Part shown: one piece after another, positions 17,192 to 25,788 of the stretch | Numbering within the stretch: position 1 is the stretch's first letter | Layout: each line of letters starts with the position of its first letter | Assembly: GCA_016213015.1 (NCBI GenBank) | Contig: JACRCE010000101.1 | Coordinates: 1 to 50,415, forward strand | Origin: Deltaproteobacteria bacterium | Lineage (GTDB): Bacteria > Desulfobacterota > GWC2-55-46 | Direction of reading: 5' to 3' | DNA length: 50,415 nt | Position numbers and translations under genes: made by a program | The notes under the pieces: generated by a model | Told to the model about the DNA's origin: nothing | Seen by the model: only the letters and a program-made list of their open reading frames with translations | The model's database searches: none

Positions 17192-18442
17192 TCAACTCTG
17201 CTTGGCCGCCTTGTCAACGCGGAGCTTTACGGTAAAGGTGGCGCCTACGCCGTACTCGTTATGAACCTCAAGCGCGCCCTTGTGTCTCATGATTATGGAA
17301 TTCGTTATCGGCAGGCCGAGGCCCGAACCGTGTTTTTTTGTCGTGAAAAAAGGGCTGAAGATGTAACGCAACTGCTCGGGGTCTATGCCGCCGCCGCTGT
17401 CCGACACGCTTACCGCGACGGTGTTGCCGTCGAGAGAGGTTGCGAGACGCAGCACGCCTCCTCCGCCTTTTTCCCCTTTTTCCATAGACTGTAAGGCATT
17501 GGCTATGAGATTGTCAAACGCTATCTTCAACTGCTCCCTGTCCGCCTCCACCACGAGGGCGCCGCCGTAAAACTCCTTTTCGATGTTTATGCCCGCCTCG
17601 CGCGCCTCGTCGCTGAATATCTCCAACGCCTCCTCGACGACGCCGTTTATATCCTCAGGGTGAAGCTCGACCTCTGAGTCCTTCAGAAACCTCACCACTC
17701 CGTCTATGATCTTTTCAAGCCTCAATATCTCGGCCGACATCTGCGCCAGATACGGCAGGCCGGGCGAATCCTTGCCGATGTGTTTTTTAAGCCTTGCCGC
17801 GAAACCGCCGATGGACAGGAGCGGATTTTTCACCTCATGCGCCAGATTGGCGGCCATGTCGCCGAGCGCCATTATCTTCTCGGAGTCTATGAGCTTGGAG
17901 CGCATCCTCAGGAGTTCGTCATGCTCGATCCGATGAGCGTTGTCAAGCTCCGCGCAGTGCATCATGGAAGAGAGCAACATGCCGGCCGTCTCAAGACAAC
18001 CGAGCGCCTTATCGTCAAGCCCCGGCTTTTTTTTCGCCTTGAGATACAATACGCCGTAAAACACTTGATTCGCCGTAAACGGAAGAAGCGCGGCAAATCC
18101 GTAGCCTGAAAGGCCGGCGTCCTCGACCGGCGCGCCGTCCGCGGTTACAATGGAGCCGTCCTTGCGCCTAACGCATGTCAAAACGCACCCTGCCCCGACG
18201 GCGCCGGACTTTATTAAACCCGGGAGGCCGCCGGCCTCGGAATAAGACGGCTCGCATCCGGCGTTAATGCCGGATGCGGCCTTGAGCGTGAGAGCCTTCT
18301 TGCCGTTGTCCCATGCATATACGAGACATTGATCGAACTGGAAATACTCGCACAAGAGCGCGGCAGAGTTCTTCAACTTGACGTCAGGCGCGGCGTCTGA
18401 GACGGACAGTTCGGCAAGCTTCCTGATAATGTCGTATCCCAT
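17192..18442 (-). CDS. sensor histidine kinase with GAF-like domain
   Basis: Cytoplasmic sensor kinase, about 416 aa from the ATG chosen at 18442. The N-terminal 25-180 region resembles a GAF fold (YFQFDQCLVYAWDNG ... GFAALLPFTANQVFYGVLYL). The HisKA box is LAHEVKNPLLSIGGF with its phospho-His, and the HATPase domain has DNLIANALQSM (N box), VSDSGGGI (G1), FFTTKKHGSGLGL (F/G2). No membrane segments are seen, so the signal is presumably intracellular. A longer frame to 18517 would add NRDRES... and a run of HG pairs, both encoded by the hairpin repeat at 18450-18523; that start is doubted. Partner is probably the response regulator downstream. Confidence 0.9.
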   Translation of the reverse strand: MGYDIIRKLAELSVSDAAPDVKLKNSAALLCEYFQFDQCLVYAWDNGKKALTLKAASGINAGCEPSYSEAGGLPGLIKSGAVGAGCVLTCVRRKDGSIVTADGAPVEDAGLSGYGFAALLPFTANQVFYGVLYLKAKKKPGLDDKALGCLETAGMLLSSMMHCAELDNAHRIEHDELLRMRSKLIDSEKIMALGDMAANLAHEVKNPLLSIGGFAARLKKHIGKDSPGLPYLAQMSAEILRLEKIIDGVVRFLKDSEVELHPEDINGVVEEALEIFSDEAREAGINIEKEFYGGALVVEADREQLKIAFDNLIANALQSMEKGEKGGGGVLRLATSLDGNTVAVSVSDSGGGIDPEQLRYIFSPFFTTKKHGSGLGLPITNSIIMRHKGALEVHNEYGVGATFTVKLRVDKAAKQS

Positions 18443-18449
18443 ATAGAGA

Positions 18450-18523
18450 CCGTGTCCGTGTCCGTGACCGTGACCGTAAAAGATTTCTCTTTTACACGAT
18501 TCACGATCACGGTTCACGGTCGT
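18450..18523. repeat. heptamer-arm hairpin (family F), copy 4
   Basis: Left arm of CCGTGT/CCGTGA units, apex GTAAAAGATTTCTCTTTTAC (itself an 8-bp stem), right arm ACGATTCACGATCACGG and TTCACGGTCG. It fills the galT-to-kinase gap. Confidence 0.85.
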
Positions 18524-19521
18524 TACAGCTTTGCGTCCCTTAAAAACTTAGCCGCTTCCTCAGGAGGGGTCGGGTTTATATAAAAACCGGAACCCCACTC
18601 GAAACCGGCCACCTTCGTGAGCTTGGGCATTATCTCGAAATGCCAGTGATAAAATTGAGTCGCGCCGTTCTTCACCGGCGACGTGTGGAGGATGAAGTTG
18701 TAGGGCGGGTAGTTCAGCACCTTGTCCATCCTCTTCAATACGTCCGAGAATATCAGAGAAAGATTCTCATAATGATGCTTCTGGCAGTTTTCAAAGGCCG
18801 ACTCATGGGATTTAGGGAGCAGCCATATCTCGAACGGCGCCTTTGGCGCGTAAGGAGTAACGGCGATGAAGTCCCTGTTCTCGGATACGACCCTCGAACC
18901 CTGCATTATCTCCTGTCTGATTATATCACAGAAGATGCATCTCTCTTTGAAGTTGTAATACTCAAGCGCGCCGTCAAGCTCCTCGGCCACCCGCTTGGGG
19001 ATGATGGGCAGGGCTATGAGCTGGGAGTGCGTATGCTCGAGCGTCGCGCCCGCGGCCTCGCCCTGATTCTTGAATATCAGTATGTAGCGGAGCCTCGCGT
19101 CCTTTTTAAGGTCTATTATCCTGTCCCTGTACGCCCAAAGCACCTCCTCGAACTGGGCGGTGGTGAGCGTGGAGAGCGTATCCTTATGGTCCGGCGATTC
19201 GATGATGACCTCGTGGGCGCCCACGCCGTTCATCTTGTCGTATACCCCGTCCCCCTCCCTGCTTATCTCGCCCTCTACCTTGAGCGCGGGGTATTTGTTT
19301 GGAACGACTCTGATGTGCCAGCCGGTTGCATTAGCGCCGCCGCTGTTCTTGCGGTAAGCAAGGACTTCCGGAGGCGTCTTGGATTCATTGCCGGGACAAA
19401 ACGGACAAAACCCGGCCTTTGCCGGAGCCTTGACCATGTCGAACTCCGACGGTCGCTTGCCCCTGTCGGTGGAGATTATCACCCATCTGCCTATAATCGG
19501 GTCTTTTCGCAGTTCCGGCAT
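18523..19521 (-). CDS. galT: galactose-1-phosphate uridylyltransferase
   Basis: HIT-superfamily nucleotidyltransferase of the Leloir pathway, exchanging UMP between UDP-glucose and galactose-1-phosphate; some homologs act on other sugar phosphates or as ADP-specific enzymes. Of its 332 residues, RKDPIIGRWVIIS starts the family pattern, GFCPFCPGNE and CIFCD are the zinc-type Cys pairs, and the catalytic His motif is LEHTHSQL (about 160-167). FYHWHFEIMP lies near the C-terminus. The ATG follows another tandem-repeat region. No galE or galK is nearby, so a role in supplying UDP-galactose to the LPS cluster is only inference. Confidence 0.93.
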   Translation of the reverse strand: MPELRKDPIIGRWVIISTDRGKRPSEFDMVKAPAKAGFCPFCPGNESKTPPEVLAYRKNSGGANATGWHIRVVPNKYPALKVEGEISREGDGVYDKMNGVGAHEVIIESPDHKDTLSTLTTAQFEEVLWAYRDRIIDLKKDARLRYILIFKNQGEAAGATLEHTHSQLIALPIIPKRVAEELDGALEYYNFKERCIFCDIIRQEIMQGSRVVSENRDFIAVTPYAPKAPFEIWLLPKSHESAFENCQKHHYENLSLIFSDVLKRMDKVLNYPPYNFILHTSPVKNGATQFYHWHFEIMPKLTKVAGFEWGSGFYINPTPPEEAAKFLRDAKL

Positions 19522-19556
19522 ATTGGAATCCCTGTTAAAAAAGGTTCTATGTTAAG

Positions 19557-19616
19557 AACGGTTCAGGGTTAACCATGAACCGTCTCTCAGCCGTCTTCCA
19601 ACCATGAACCGTCGTC
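19557..19616. repeat. degenerate family F repeat
   Basis: ACGGTTCAGGGTTAACCATG, ACCGT, CAACCATGAACCGTCGTC: related tandem units without the usual apex, between dksA and galT. Confidence 0.6.
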
Positions 19617-19983
19617 AGACCGTGCCCCTGCTCTTTTCCTGTTCTTCCTCTTCGGTCTTGCAGGCTATGCAGCAGGTCGTTACCGGTCGCGCCATCAGTC
19701 TTTTCTCGGATATATCCTCGCCGCACAGTTCACAGATGCCGTAGCTGTTGTCGTCTATCCTCTTGATGGCCTCGTTTATCTTGGTGATGAGCCTTCTTTC
19801 CCTGTCCTTTACCCTGAGGAGAAAGTTCCTGTCGGTCTCATGCGAGGCCCTGTCCGTCGGGTCAGGGAAGTTCTCTTCCTTTGACCCGCTCATGCCGATC
19901 ACCGCCTTTTCAGCGCCGGAGAGCAACTCTTCCAATTTTCCGTGGAGGAGAAGCCTGAATTGCTCAAGTCTTGTCTTGTCCAT
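19615..19983 (-). CDS. dksA: DksA/TraR-family zinc-finger regulator
   Basis: Small protein binding RNA polymerase in the secondary channel and modulating initiation with ppGpp. The 122 residues show a coiled-coil N-terminal half (RLEQFRLLLHGKLEELL and the RASHETDRNFLLRVKDRERR stretch), then YGICELCGEDISEKRLMA and CCIACK, giving a four-Cys zinc finger. Shorter than E. coli DksA (151 aa), as is common outside Gammaproteobacteria. Whether it keeps the acidic DksA tip function cannot be decided; the coiled-coil region has D and E residues near ENFPDPTD. Confidence 0.9.
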   Translation of the reverse strand: MDKTRLEQFRLLLHGKLEELLSGAEKAVIGMSGSKEENFPDPTDRASHETDRNFLLRVKDRERRLITKINEAIKRIDDNSYGICELCGEDISEKRLMARPVTTCCIACKTEEEEQEKSRGTV

Positions 19984-20039
19984 AACTTAAAATTATACAT
20001 GATTAGGCGAGGCCGTGTAAACAACTAAATTTGCGGCAA

Positions 20040-20102
20040 CACCGTGAACCGTGACCGTTGGCCGTGAAAGGATTCTTCTTTTACACGGTTCACGGTCGCG
20101 GC
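20040..20102. repeat. heptamer-arm hairpin (family F), copy 6
   Basis: ACCGTGAACCGTGACCG then TGGCCGTG, apex AAAGGATTCTTCTTTTAC, then ACGGTTCACGGTCGCGG. The apex is identical to that of copy 3. It lies just 3' of moaC. Confidence 0.85.
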
Positions 20103-20576
20103 CTACGGCCTTACAAACTCGCCGCTTCTTCCGCCTGTTTTTTTGACGAGTCTTATGGCTGTAAGCTCCATCTCCTTGTCAACGGCCTTGCACATGTCAT
20201 AGACGGTAAGCGCCGCCGTTGCAACGGCTGTAAGCGCCTCCATCTCCACACCGGTCTTTCCGCTCACCTTTGTCGTAGCGGTTATCTCAACCCCTGGAAG
20301 GTCATTGCGCGTGGCAAACTCAACCTCGACGGACGTAAGGTTAAGCGGATGGCAAAGCGGAATAATCTCTCCTGTCTTCTTGGCGGCCATTATGCCCGCA
20401 AGCCTCGCAACGGCAAGCACGTCGCCCTTCTTCACCTCGTTTGCAAGTATAAGGTCAAGGGTTTCCTGCTTCATCCTGACAGCGCCCTTGGCAACGGCAA
20501 CCCTGTCGGTTACGCCCTTGTCCGTAACGTCCACCATCCTCGCCTTGCCTTTGTCGTCAATGTGCGTGAGAGCCAT
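20103..20576 (-). CDS. moaC: cyclic pyranopterin monophosphate synthase
   Basis: Second step of molybdenum cofactor biosynthesis, acting on the MoaA product. The 157 residues match MoaC end to end: MVDVTDKGVTDRVAVAKG, IIPLCHPLNLTSVEVEF, and the GKTGVEMEALTAV signature, then YDMCKAVDKEM with the catalytic Lys region. Start ATG with GGAGGTGGAG upstream. It overlaps the end of the periplasmic-binding-protein gene by 20 bp. The other moa genes are absent from the window. Confidence 0.97.
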   Translation of the reverse strand: MALTHIDDKGKARMVDVTDKGVTDRVAVAKGAVRMKQETLDLILANEVKKGDVLAVARLAGIMAAKKTGEIIPLCHPLNLTSVEVEFATRNDLPGVEITATTKVSGKTGVEMEALTAVATAALTVYDMCKAVDKEMELTAIRLVKKTGGRSGEFVRP

Positions 20577-22185
20577 TAGTCTCCACCTCCGCTATCCGGC
20601 CGCCTTTTATCGTCAGAACGAACAGTTTTTTCCGCGCCTCTCCGTTAACAAAAGAGATGTCCCCGGTTGCGCCCCTGAATCCCTTGACAGCGGCAAGGGC
20701 GTCTTTAACGGCCCTCCTGTTTTCATCCCCTTCAGACGATGACGCCTCCCGCATTGCCGCAATGAGCAGGCGCGCGCCGTCATAGGCGTGGGCCTCGAGC
20801 GCGCCCGGCTCGGCCCCGTACGTCTCCTTGAAGAGGCGGACGAACTCCGCGGTTTCGGGTCTTGCGCTTCCCGCGAAGAAACCGTCCACGAACACGGCGC
20901 CCTCGACGTGTTTGCCGCCGAGGTTTGCAAGGGACGGCGAATTCCACGCGCTCGTGCCGAGAAGTTGCACGTCCTTTATGCCGTGATACTCGATATACGG
21001 CGCTATGAGACCGATAGACTCGTAACTATCCGGTATGAACATGGCGTCCGCCTTTACCGAAGGGATATACTCCCTGATCTGGCGCCTATCTTCCTTCCTC
21101 TCCTTCACCTTGACGCCGAACGCCTGTCTTATAATCTGGCCGAAGTCCGTTGTGCCTGGCTTATACCCGGCCTCGGCAACGATGGAAGCGCCGCATTTGG
21201 CCGCCTCCTTTGCAAAAAGCCTGGCCAGCTCAACGCCGTAATTGTTCTGCGGATACAATATGATATGCGTCTTGTTGCCCTTCCCGCATGAATAGTCCGC
21301 GATGGCAACGGCCTGATCCTCAAGCGTCGGGAAGTTCCGATACGCCCAACCCCGCGCATCCAAGGGCATCTCCTTCTGAGACAGGGTTATCATGGGGATG
21401 CCGGACGCCTCGCTCGAGCGCGCGGCAAGGGCGGCGCTTGAACTTGAAAGAGGGCCTATGACGCCGGCGATCTTCGCGTCTGAGGCGAGCGCCGCCACGG
21501 CGGTTGTCGTGGACGCGCCGTCGCCTCCCGCGTCCTTCAAAACGACCTCGTTGCCGGCGCCGTCCGGCGAGGCGCCGAACACGTTGGCCGCAAGTAGTAT
21601 CCCCCTGAGCGCCTCTAAGCCGAACTGAGCGTAAGCGCCCTTCATCGGCAAAAGCGCGCCTATGGCTGTGGCCTTGCCGCCGTCGTCGGATGTCTCGACG
21701 TACGCCGCCTTTTCAATCTCCTTGACGAGCAACTTGGCCTTTACCCTGACAAGCGCGGCAGCCCCGCTTGACGATGCAACCGACTTAAGCGGCGACAGAG
21801 CCTCTTCTCCCCTGCCTGTCCTGTACCTCAACGCGCCGAGCGCGTAAAGCGCCTCCGGCCTCAACGGACTTGCCGGAAACTCGGCGATTACCCGGGCAAA
21901 CGCGCCTGCCGCCTTGTCGTGCGCCTTCAGCATTTCATATCTACGGCCAAGCGTCATAAGCGCCTCGTCAACGCCCGCGCCGTTGCCGGCGGCGTACCGT
22001 TCAAGCCGGACAAGTGACGCCTTGTCGTAGCCGTGAGTCTCAAGGCGCTCGTATATGGCCTCAAGGTCTTCCTGTTCAGAGCGGCCTGTCTGGGCGATCG
22101 AATGAGCGGCAAGCGCGCACGTAAGGCCGAACGCCGCTAACAGCGCTGTCGCCTGCAATGCCTTCCTCGCGCCGAAAAACATCAT
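20557..22185 (-). CDS. periplasmic binding protein (LivK/type 1) with TPR-like N-terminus
   Basis: Exported protein of 542 residues. A signal peptide (ALQATALLAAFGLTCALAA) is followed by a helical, TPR-like region about 40-150 (ALMTLGRRYEMLKAHDKAAG, LRPEALYALGALRYRTGRGE) and a type 1 periplasmic-binding fold from about 170 (IGALLPMKGAYAQFGLEALRG, VIGPLSSSSAALAA, IILYPQNNYGVELA, DAMFIPDSYES, AHAYDGARLLI). The combination recalls LpoA, the activator of a peptidoglycan synthase, as much as an amino-acid-binding protein. No ABC permease genes are near, favouring a non-transport role. The ATG overlaps the dnaJ stop by 4 bp. Confidence 0.85.
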   Translation of the reverse strand: MMFFGARKALQATALLAAFGLTCALAAHSIAQTGRSEQEDLEAIYERLETHGYDKASLVRLERYAAGNGAGVDEALMTLGRRYEMLKAHDKAAGAFARVIAEFPASPLRPEALYALGALRYRTGRGEEALSPLKSVASSSGAAALVRVKAKLLVKEIEKAAYVETSDDGGKATAIGALLPMKGAYAQFGLEALRGILLAANVFGASPDGAGNEVVLKDAGGDGASTTTAVAALASDAKIAGVIGPLSSSSAALAARSSEASGIPMITLSQKEMPLDARGWAYRNFPTLEDQAVAIADYSCGKGNKTHIILYPQNNYGVELARLFAKEAAKCGASIVAEAGYKPGTTDFGQIIRQAFGVKVKERKEDRRQIREYIPSVKADAMFIPDSYESIGLIAPYIEYHGIKDVQLLGTSAWNSPSLANLGGKHVEGAVFVDGFFAGSARPETAEFVRLFKETYGAEPGALEAHAYDGARLLIAAMREASSSEGDENRRAVKDALAAVKGFRGATGDISFVNGEARKKLFVLTIKGGRIAEVETNGSHAH

Positions 22186-23279
22186 TGCAGTATTTCCCTC
22201 ACCTTTGAGAAAAAGTTTTTCTTGAGCGGGGTCGTCTCCTCGCCGCTTATGCTTGCGAACTCCTCAAGAAGCTCCCGCTGTCTCTTGTCGAGCTTGGTTG
22301 GCGTCTCTACGTTGACCACCACCCGCGCGTCCCCGCGCCTTCCCGTATGCACGGACGCTATGCCCTTGCCCTTTAGGCGAAAGACCTTGCCCGACTGCGT
22401 CCCGGTCGGCACCTTGAGTTTGACCGATCCCTCAAGCGACGGCACGTCTATCTCGGCCCCGAGCGCGGCCTGCGTGAAGCTTATAGGCACCTCGCAGATC
22501 GTGTCGTCGTTGTCCCGCTTGAATATCGGATGCGGCCTCACGCCAAGGAAGATGTACAAATCCCCAGGAGCGCCGCCCCTTGCCCCGTGGTCTCCCTCGC
22601 CCGCTATCCTCAATCTCGAACCGGTATCCACGCCCGGCGGAATCTTTACCGTAAGATTGTTGGTAATCCTGACCCTTCCGGCCCCGGCGCACACCGGACA
22701 CGGGTCTTTTATCACCCTGCCCGTTGCCGAGCACTGGCCGCACGGCCTCGATATGCTGAAAAAACCCTGTTGCATACGCACCTGTCCGGCGCCCCTGCAT
22801 GACGGGCATACCACGGGCTGAGTGCCGGGCTTTGCGCCGACGCCTGAGCACGGGGCGCAGGTTACGGTCTTGGGTATCTTGACGGTTTTCTCGGCGCCGA
22901 AGGCCGCCTCGTCGAAACTTATCTCCATGTCATATCTGAGGTCGTCCCCGCGCTCGGAGCGGCGGCCTGACCGCTGTCCCCCGAAAAAGTCGGTGAACAC
23001 CTCGCCGAACAGGTCCTGAAAGTCCGCTCCGTAACCGGCATCCCTGAAACCGCCTTGAGCGCCTTGGACGCCGAACCTGTCATAGTTGGCGCGCTTGCCG
23101 GGATCCTTCAGAGTTTCATAGGCCGCGTTTATGAGTTTGAACCTCTCCTCGACCTCTTTATCGCCTTTGTGCTTGTCGGGATGCGCCTCGTGCGCGAGCC
23201 GTCTGTACGCCTTTTTTATGTCCTCGTCGGACGCGCCCCTGTCAACGCCGAGTATCGCGTAATAGTCTTTGTTGTCCAT
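22182..23279 (-). CDS. dnaJ: chaperone DnaJ
   Basis: Hsp40 co-chaperone that delivers unfolded proteins to DnaK and stimulates its ATPase. 365 residues from the ATG at 23279 (a TTG one codon earlier is unlikely). Domains in order: J domain (1-70) with HPD in AHEAHPDKHKG; a short Gly/Phe region (GAQGGFRDAGYG); four zinc repeats CAPCSGVG, CPSCRGAG, CGQCSATG, CPVCAGAG (about 140-205); and the C-terminal substrate-binding domains. The G/F region is rather short. Unusually, dnaK does not lie next to it. Confidence 0.97.
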   Translation of the reverse strand: MDNKDYYAILGVDRGASDEDIKKAYRRLAHEAHPDKHKGDKEVEERFKLINAAYETLKDPGKRANYDRFGVQGAQGGFRDAGYGADFQDLFGEVFTDFFGGQRSGRRSERGDDLRYDMEISFDEAAFGAEKTVKIPKTVTCAPCSGVGAKPGTQPVVCPSCRGAGQVRMQQGFFSISRPCGQCSATGRVIKDPCPVCAGAGRVRITNNLTVKIPPGVDTGSRLRIAGEGDHGARGGAPGDLYIFLGVRPHPIFKRDNDDTICEVPISFTQAALGAEIDVPSLEGSVKLKVPTGTQSGKVFRLKGKGIASVHTGRRGDARVVVNVETPTKLDKRQRELLEEFASISGEETTPLKKNFFSKVREILQ

Positions 23280-23330
23280 CAATCGTACCTATTCGTTTCG
23301 GTAACGGCGTGAGAGGCGATAAGCAACAAT

Positions 23331-23485
23331 CATCAGCCCAAACGTTTGTTCCTAATTAAAGTTCTTTGGCTTACCGTTGGCTAACCTACGGTCAGCCCCG
23401 GCAAGGAATTGCTCATTTTGAAGCCGGCCTTATCGCGCTTTCAGCGCGAGCCGTCCGGCAACCGGTCTTTCAAGAAAGGTAAGTC
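23331..23485. repeat. repeat family B, long form, copy 1
   Basis: TTCCTAATTAAAGTTCTTTG, GGCTAACC, GGCAAGGAATTGCTCATTTT, CTTATCGCGC-TTTCA-GCGCGAGCCG, CAACCGG, TTTCAAGAAAGGTAAG. Its right part lies inside the end of grpE and encodes the last residues of that protein. It fills the grpE-dnaJ gap. Confidence 0.85.
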
Positions 23486-24076
23486 AGCCTTTCTTTTCGC
23501 GACGGCCACCATCGCCGGCCTCAACAGCCGCCCCTTGAGCGTATAACCCTTCTGAAACACCTTCGTTACCACGTCCTCGCCCGCGCCGTCGCCTTCGTCG
23601 TGGCTGATGGCGTGATGAAACACCGGGTCGAACCTTTCGCCCTCGGCCTTTACCTCGACAAGTCCGTATTTGCCGAGCGCGGCAAGCGCCTGCCCTATCG
23701 TAAGCGTTACGCCTTCCCTGAGAGAGACAAGCGCGTCAGCGCTCTGAGCGTGCTCCAGCGCCCTGTCGAAGTTGTCAATTACCGGCAGGATGTCACTGAT
23801 AAGGCTCTCGTTGGCAAAGACAATGGCGTCGGACTTTTCCCTGTCGCACCGTTTTCTGTAGTTATCGAGATCGGCAAGGGCGCGCAAAAATCTGTCGTAG
23901 TTGTCCTGAGCCTCCCGCCTCGATGCCTCAAGCGCGGACTTGAGCCGCACTATCTCCTCTTCAGGGGTTTCCTGTATGCAGGCTGTATCCGCCTCGGATG
24001 GGGCTTGCGTTTGCTCATCCAGAGGCGCCATCGCGTCCTTATCGTCATTATCCATTGCGTCGTTTCCCATATCCAT
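23441..24076 (-). CDS. grpE: nucleotide exchange factor GrpE
   Basis: Heat-shock protein releasing ADP from DnaK. The 211 residues have an acidic, poorly ordered N-terminus, a long coiled coil (about 45-110, RLKSALEASRREAQDNYDRF, LADLDNYRKRCDREK), and the C-terminal beta-domain with VEVKAEGERFDPVFHHAI and the VFQKGYTLKGRLLRPAMVAV signature. The final residues ADLPFLKDRLPDGSR are not typical of GrpE and are encoded by the repeat overlapping 23441-23485. A second in-frame ATG two codons downstream is an equally good start. Confidence 0.95.
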   Translation of the reverse strand: MDMGNDAMDNDDKDAMAPLDEQTQAPSEADTACIQETPEEEIVRLKSALEASRREAQDNYDRFLRALADLDNYRKRCDREKSDAIVFANESLISDILPVIDNFDRALEHAQSADALVSLREGVTLTIGQALAALGKYGLVEVKAEGERFDPVFHHAISHDEGDGAGEDVVTKVFQKGYTLKGRLLRPAMVAVAKRKADLPFLKDRLPDGSR

Positions 24077-24177
24077 ATCCTGTTTTAATATTTTTTTCCG
24101 TCAGATGAACAATTCCTTTTCCCCTCCCCTTTTTCAAAGGGGAGGCAGGAGGGGTTAGCGGGTGGTGTCAAGCGTTG

Positions 24178-25212
24178 TCAGAAGGCGCTGCTCAGAAGCG
24201 TTGCGGTATAATTGACCAGCGGTATTACCTTGGAGTAGTTCATCCTTACGGGCCCCATGACGGCAAGCATGCCAGCGCGATTGGAACGCGCATTGACGCC
24301 GTAGCCTGCCGTTACGAAACTCAGCCCCTCGAACTCCTTGATCATGCTTTCGGAACCTAAATATGTGCGGAGCTTGCCGTCATCCATGCTCTTGTCGAGC
24401 ATCTTTACAAGCAATGCCTTCTCCTCAAAGGCTATGAAAAGCATCCTCATCCTCTCGACGTCGCCCCTGAATTCAGGCTGGTCGAGCACGTTGAGTTTGC
24501 CCTCGACGAACAGACCGTTGTCTTGGACGCCCCCTGCCTCAAGCGCCATTGCCCCGAGCCTCAGCGCCCTATCCAGAAGTTCATCGTAAAGATTTTTTTC
24601 ATTCCTCATCTCCGCGACGATAATGGAGCGCAGCTGGGCCACGGTAAGGCCGCCCGCGATGGAGTTGAGATAGTTGCACGTCTTTTCGATGTCAAGACTT
24701 GCCGCCTCGATGCCGATATCCAGAAACCTCGAAACGGCAACGCCGAGGCTGGAGACGATCATGACTATGACCCTTCCCGCGTCAACCCTGACGATGTTTA
24801 TCTCTCTGATTATGAAGTTATCCTTGTCCGGCATGAACATAAGGCAAGCGCAACCGGTAAGCGTTGCCAGCGACCTGGCCGTGCCTTTGAGCGCGCCCTC
24901 CCCGTGGTCGGCGGACTCGAAGCCCTTGAGCAGGGCATCCTTATCGCCTTTGGACAGGTCTTGCGGCTGAGGGAGGCCGTCAACGTAAAAACGGAATGCC
25001 TTTTCCGTCGGAATCCTGCCCGCTGATGCGTGAGGCCGGGCAAGAAGGCCCTGGGACTCAAGCTCGGCCATAAGGCCGCGGATGGTGGCCGGACTCAGCC
25101 CAAGGCCGCACGATTCCGCAACCGCCTTCGAGCCTACAGGCTCGGCGGTGTGGATGTACTCCTCGAGAACCGCGTTCAATATCTTTTTGTTTCGTTCGTT
25201 CAAGCGCGTCAT
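24178..25212 (-). CDS. hrcA: heat-inducible transcription repressor HrcA
   Basis: Repressor that binds CIRCE operators of class I heat-shock genes. The 344 residues have an N-terminal winged-helix domain (LNERNKKILNAVLEEYIHTA, GSKAVAESCGLGLSPATIRG, LMAELESQGLLARPHASAGR, IPTEKAFRFYVD), a central GAF-like region, and the C-terminal SNRAGMLAVMGPVRMNYSKV signature. No CIRCE (TTAGCACTC-N9-GAGTGCTAA) was seen upstream of hrcA, grpE or rpoZ in this window. The gene lies between rpoZ (39 bp upstream) and grpE. Confidence 0.97.
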   Translation of the reverse strand: MTRLNERNKKILNAVLEEYIHTAEPVGSKAVAESCGLGLSPATIRGLMAELESQGLLARPHASAGRIPTEKAFRFYVDGLPQPQDLSKGDKDALLKGFESADHGEGALKGTARSLATLTGCACLMFMPDKDNFIIREINIVRVDAGRVIVMIVSSLGVAVSRFLDIGIEAASLDIEKTCNYLNSIAGGLTVAQLRSIIVAEMRNEKNLYDELLDRALRLGAMALEAGGVQDNGLFVEGKLNVLDQPEFRGDVERMRMLFIAFEEKALLVKMLDKSMDDGKLRTYLGSESMIKEFEGLSFVTAGYGVNARSNRAGMLAVMGPVRMNYSKVIPLVNYTATLLSSAF

Positions 25213-25251
25213 AACCAGTCTGCGTAGATTTGCCGCCGGTCGAAAAACCGC

Positions 25252-25461
25252 CTACTCGGACTTAGCGGCCCTCTTTGTATGAACCGGGGTAACGATCCCG
25301 GCCGCAACCTCTCTGAGCGCGGTAACGACGAACTTATTGCCCGTATTCACGACCGATGGGGCGCCCTTCATAAGCTGTCTGCCGCGAAGCGCCGCCATAC
25401 GCACGAGTTGAAACCTGCTCGGCACCTTTTCAAGACAGTCCTCTATCGTTATCCTTGCCAT
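25252..25461 (-). CDS. rpoZ: RNA polymerase omega subunit
   Basis: Small subunit that helps assemble the beta' subunit. The 69 residues begin [20 protein letters not shown], the family N-terminus, followed by [13 protein letters not shown] (usually RARQL) and [13 protein letters not shown] (ALREI). Strong GGAGGT lies 8 nt before the ATG. The order gmk-rpoZ matches many proteobacteria, although here about 320 bp of repeat separate them. Short but complete. Confidence 0.93.
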   Translation of the reverse strand: MARITIEDCLEKVPSRFQLVRMAALRGRQLMKGAPSVVNTGNKFVVTALREVAAGIVTPVHTKRAAKSE

Positions 25462-25485
25462 CTATGAAACCTCCTTTTATTTCCA

Positions 25486-25774
25486 CTTACCTTTCTTTCA
25501 AGAAAGGGCGCTTGCAGCGTCGGCCATATGAGCTGCAGCCTGCCCCAGAATGTATTTATCGTGGGTTAGCCCGTCTGCTTATTCCCTGTTAAAGTTCTTT
25601 GGCATGCCGCTGGCTAACCGCGGGTTACTCCGGCAAGGAATTGCTCATTTTGAAACCACGTCTTATCGCGCCCAGCACCACTTTGCAATACGAGACTTGT
25701 CAAACGATACGCTTTTGTGACACGAAGTGGCGCTGGGCGCGAGTCGCCGTGTAACCGGTGTTTCAAGAAAGGTT
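25486..25774. repeat. repeat family B, long form, copy 2, with inserted hairpin
   Basis: Occupies the 327-bp gap between rpoZ and gmk. Left part CTTTCTTTCAAGAAAGG and TTATTCCCTGTTAAAG, then GGCTAACCG, GGCAAGGAATTGCTCATTTT, CTTATCGCG, and on the far side GCGCGAG, GTAACCGG, TTTCAAGAAAGG. At its centre (25668-25740) is a 73-bp hairpin related to the one in repeat A copy 3. No gene is visible here. Confidence 0.85.
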
Positions 25775-25788
25775 TGCGGGATCGCGTT

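Noticed and set aside
18450-18517. His-rich N-terminus (HGHGHGHG) of the histidine kinase as a metal sensor
   Set aside because: The HG run is encoded by the tandem GTGACCG repeat and the natural start is more likely 18442.
18640-19572. 310-codon open frame on the plus strand
   Set aside because: Antisense to galT with no recognisable motifs.
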